Of a stretch of DNA of 6,208 bases, positions 5,260-6,208 are shown piece by piece. Below the pieces are notes generated by a model. It was given only the letters and a program-made list of their open reading frames with translations. It made no database searches and was not told where the DNA came from. This stretch comes from Candidatus Omnitrophota bacterium (GTDB lineage: Bacteria; Omnitrophota; Gorgyraeia; Gygaellales; JAHJCI01). Numbering within the stretch: position 1 is the first letter of the stretch; every line of letters starts with the position of its first letter. Location: the NCBI GenBank assembly GCA_018813085.1, contig JAHJCI010000133.1, positions 1 to 6,208 of the forward strand, read 5' to 3'. A program made the position numbers and the translations under genes.

Positions 5260-6208
5260 CTACCTGTCATCTATCTTTACTACTTTGGATTGGAAACTCC
5301 CTTTTGCCAACCTGGTCCTTACCGTATCTCCCTGCTTCAGGGAACTTGCCTCTTTAATAATCTCTCCGCCTGAAGTTGTAGTCAGGCTAAAACCGCGCGC
5401 AAGAATCGAAATCGGATTTAAAGCATGAAATTTTCCGATAGCTGCAGCCAGTCTCTCTTCCATTATCTTTGTGAAATTATGGATTGCCACGTAGGCAGAA
5501 CGGGCGTATCCGTCAATATCCTGTTGCAACTCTTCAATTTTCTGCAAGGGATGCCTGAACGCCGGCCTGGCGATAAAGGCATTGAGTTCATCTTTTAAAT
5601 TGCTTATCTTCTCTTTTATGAAACCGGTAATTAACAAACTATCCCGCTGCAATAATCTTAAAATTTCGGTTTTTTTGCTTACGATTATTTTTGCCGCGGC
5701 CGTAGGAGTCTCTGCCCTGAGATCAGCAACCAAATCTGAGATTGTAGTATCGATTTCATGGCCTACCGCAGAAATGACCGGGATCCTGGAGGCGGATATT
5801 GCGCGCGCAACTACTTCTTCGTTAAATGCCCATAAGTCTTCCATGCTCCCGCCTCCCCTGCCGATGATTAAAACATCTACCTTCTCGGGAAGACTGTTAA
5901 ATTCTAAAATTGCCTTGACAATATCATCTCTTGCTCCCTCTCCCTGAACGAGAGTCGGCCTGAGAATAACGCGCAGGAATCCTGCCTCTGTTTTTAGGAT
6001 TTTAAGGATATCCCTGATTGCCGCGCCAGTAGAAGAAGTCGCTATCCCCACAGAAAAAGGCATTATGGGAATAGGCTTTTTCTTTTTCTCGTCGAATAAG
6101 CCCTCTTTGAATAATTTCTCTTTGAGCTGTTGGAAGGCAAGCTGCAGCGAGCCGATTCCTTTAGGTTCGATCTTTTCTATGACAATCTGATACTGCCCGC
6201 GCTTGCCA
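5260..6208 (-). CDS. xseA: Exodeoxyribonuclease VII large subunit, C-terminal 315 residues; 5' end outside window
   Basis: This is the catalytic subunit of exonuclease VII, which degrades single-stranded DNA to oligonucleotides from both ends. The reading frame is open to the window edge at 6208, so the ATG at 6063 is internal. Counting from the first full visible codon, GQYQIVIEKIEPKGIGSLQLA at about 4-24 is the end of the N-terminal OB-fold region and linker, TSSTGAAIRD at 57-66 opens the catalytic domain, and GRGGGSMEDLWAFNEE at about 116-131 and GHEIDTTISDLVADLRAETP at about 149-168 are the strongest XseA signatures. A helical, charged coiled-coil stretch follows, then ALNPISILARGFS and a small C-terminal beta region. 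About 85-90 N-terminal residues, the main OB-fold, are missing off the edge. The coiled-coil region looks shorter than in the E. coli protein. It is followed 32 nt later by xseB, its partner. Confidence 0.95.
   Translation of the reverse strand, partial: GKRGQYQIVIEKIEPKGIGSLQLAFQQLKEKLFKEGLFDEKKKKPIPIMPFSVGIATSSTGAAIRDILKILKTEAGFLRVILRPTLVQGEGARDDIVKAILEFNSLPEKVDVLIIGRGGGSMEDLWAFNEEVVARAISASRIPVISAVGHEIDTTISDLVADLRAETPTAAAKIIVSKKTEILRLLQRDSLLITGFIKEKISNLKDELNAFIARPAFRHPLQKIEELQQDIDGYARSAYVAIHNFTKIMEERLAAAIGKFHALNPISILARGFSLTTTSGGEIIKEASSLKQGDTVRTRLAKGSFQSKVVKIDDR

Noticed and set aside
5582..5947. Plus-strand open frame of 121 codons antisense to xseA
   Set aside because: The opposite strand encodes strongly conserved XseA motifs here; the antisense peptide has no recognisable domain.
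5260..6063. xseA as a short complete gene starting at the ATG at 6063
   Set aside because: The frame stays open and conserved to the window edge, with the QYQIVIEKIEP motif upstream of that ATG, so the gene is only cut by the window.

Overview
All recognisable genes in this window lie on the minus strand and read as one compact operon-like run, transcribed from position 6208 towards position 1: xseA (5' part outside the window), xseB, dxs, a two-cluster ferredoxin subunit, then the alpha, beta and gamma subunits of a 2-oxoacid:ferredoxin oxidoreductase, and finally gltX (3' part outside the window). Junctions are tight: 32 nt between xseA and xseB, a 20 nt overlap xseB/dxs, a 13 nt overlap dxs/ferredoxin, 21 nt alpha/beta, a 1 nt overlap beta/gamma and a 4 nt ATGA overlap gamma/gltX. 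The one exception is a 157 nt gap (2809-2965) between the ferredoxin and alpha genes, filled almost completely by a repeat array.

The content suggests a bacterium with the MEP isoprenoid pathway and anaerobic, ferredoxin-based oxoacid metabolism: a four-subunit KOR/VOR-type enzyme, with no pyruvate dehydrogenase-type genes in view. The moderate GC content, the xse-dxs-oxidoreductase-gltX order and the short intergenic repeats recall uncultured candidate-phylum bacteria such as Omnitrophota. That placement is an impression from memory and was not tested.

How the genes may work together: Dxs condenses pyruvate with glyceraldehyde 3-phosphate to start isoprenoid synthesis. The late MEP enzymes IspG and IspH need low-potential electrons, which a reduced ferredoxin made by the oxidoreductase could supply. 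XseA/XseB form exonuclease VII, and GltX charges tRNA(Glu); these look like housekeeping passengers. The metabolic coupling is inference.

The least ordinary signals are two families of short tandem repeats. One is an array of ten GTTAC-type pentamers spaced at about 10 bp, first in one orientation and then in the other, in the ferredoxin/alpha gap. The other is a 35 bp array of five heptamers inside the alpha-subunit coding sequence, kept in frame and flanked by A7 and A8 runs. Dxs and GltX also differ from their families at places noted below. I saw no RNA gene, CRISPR array, insertion sequence, attachment site, canonical terminator or convincing promoter.
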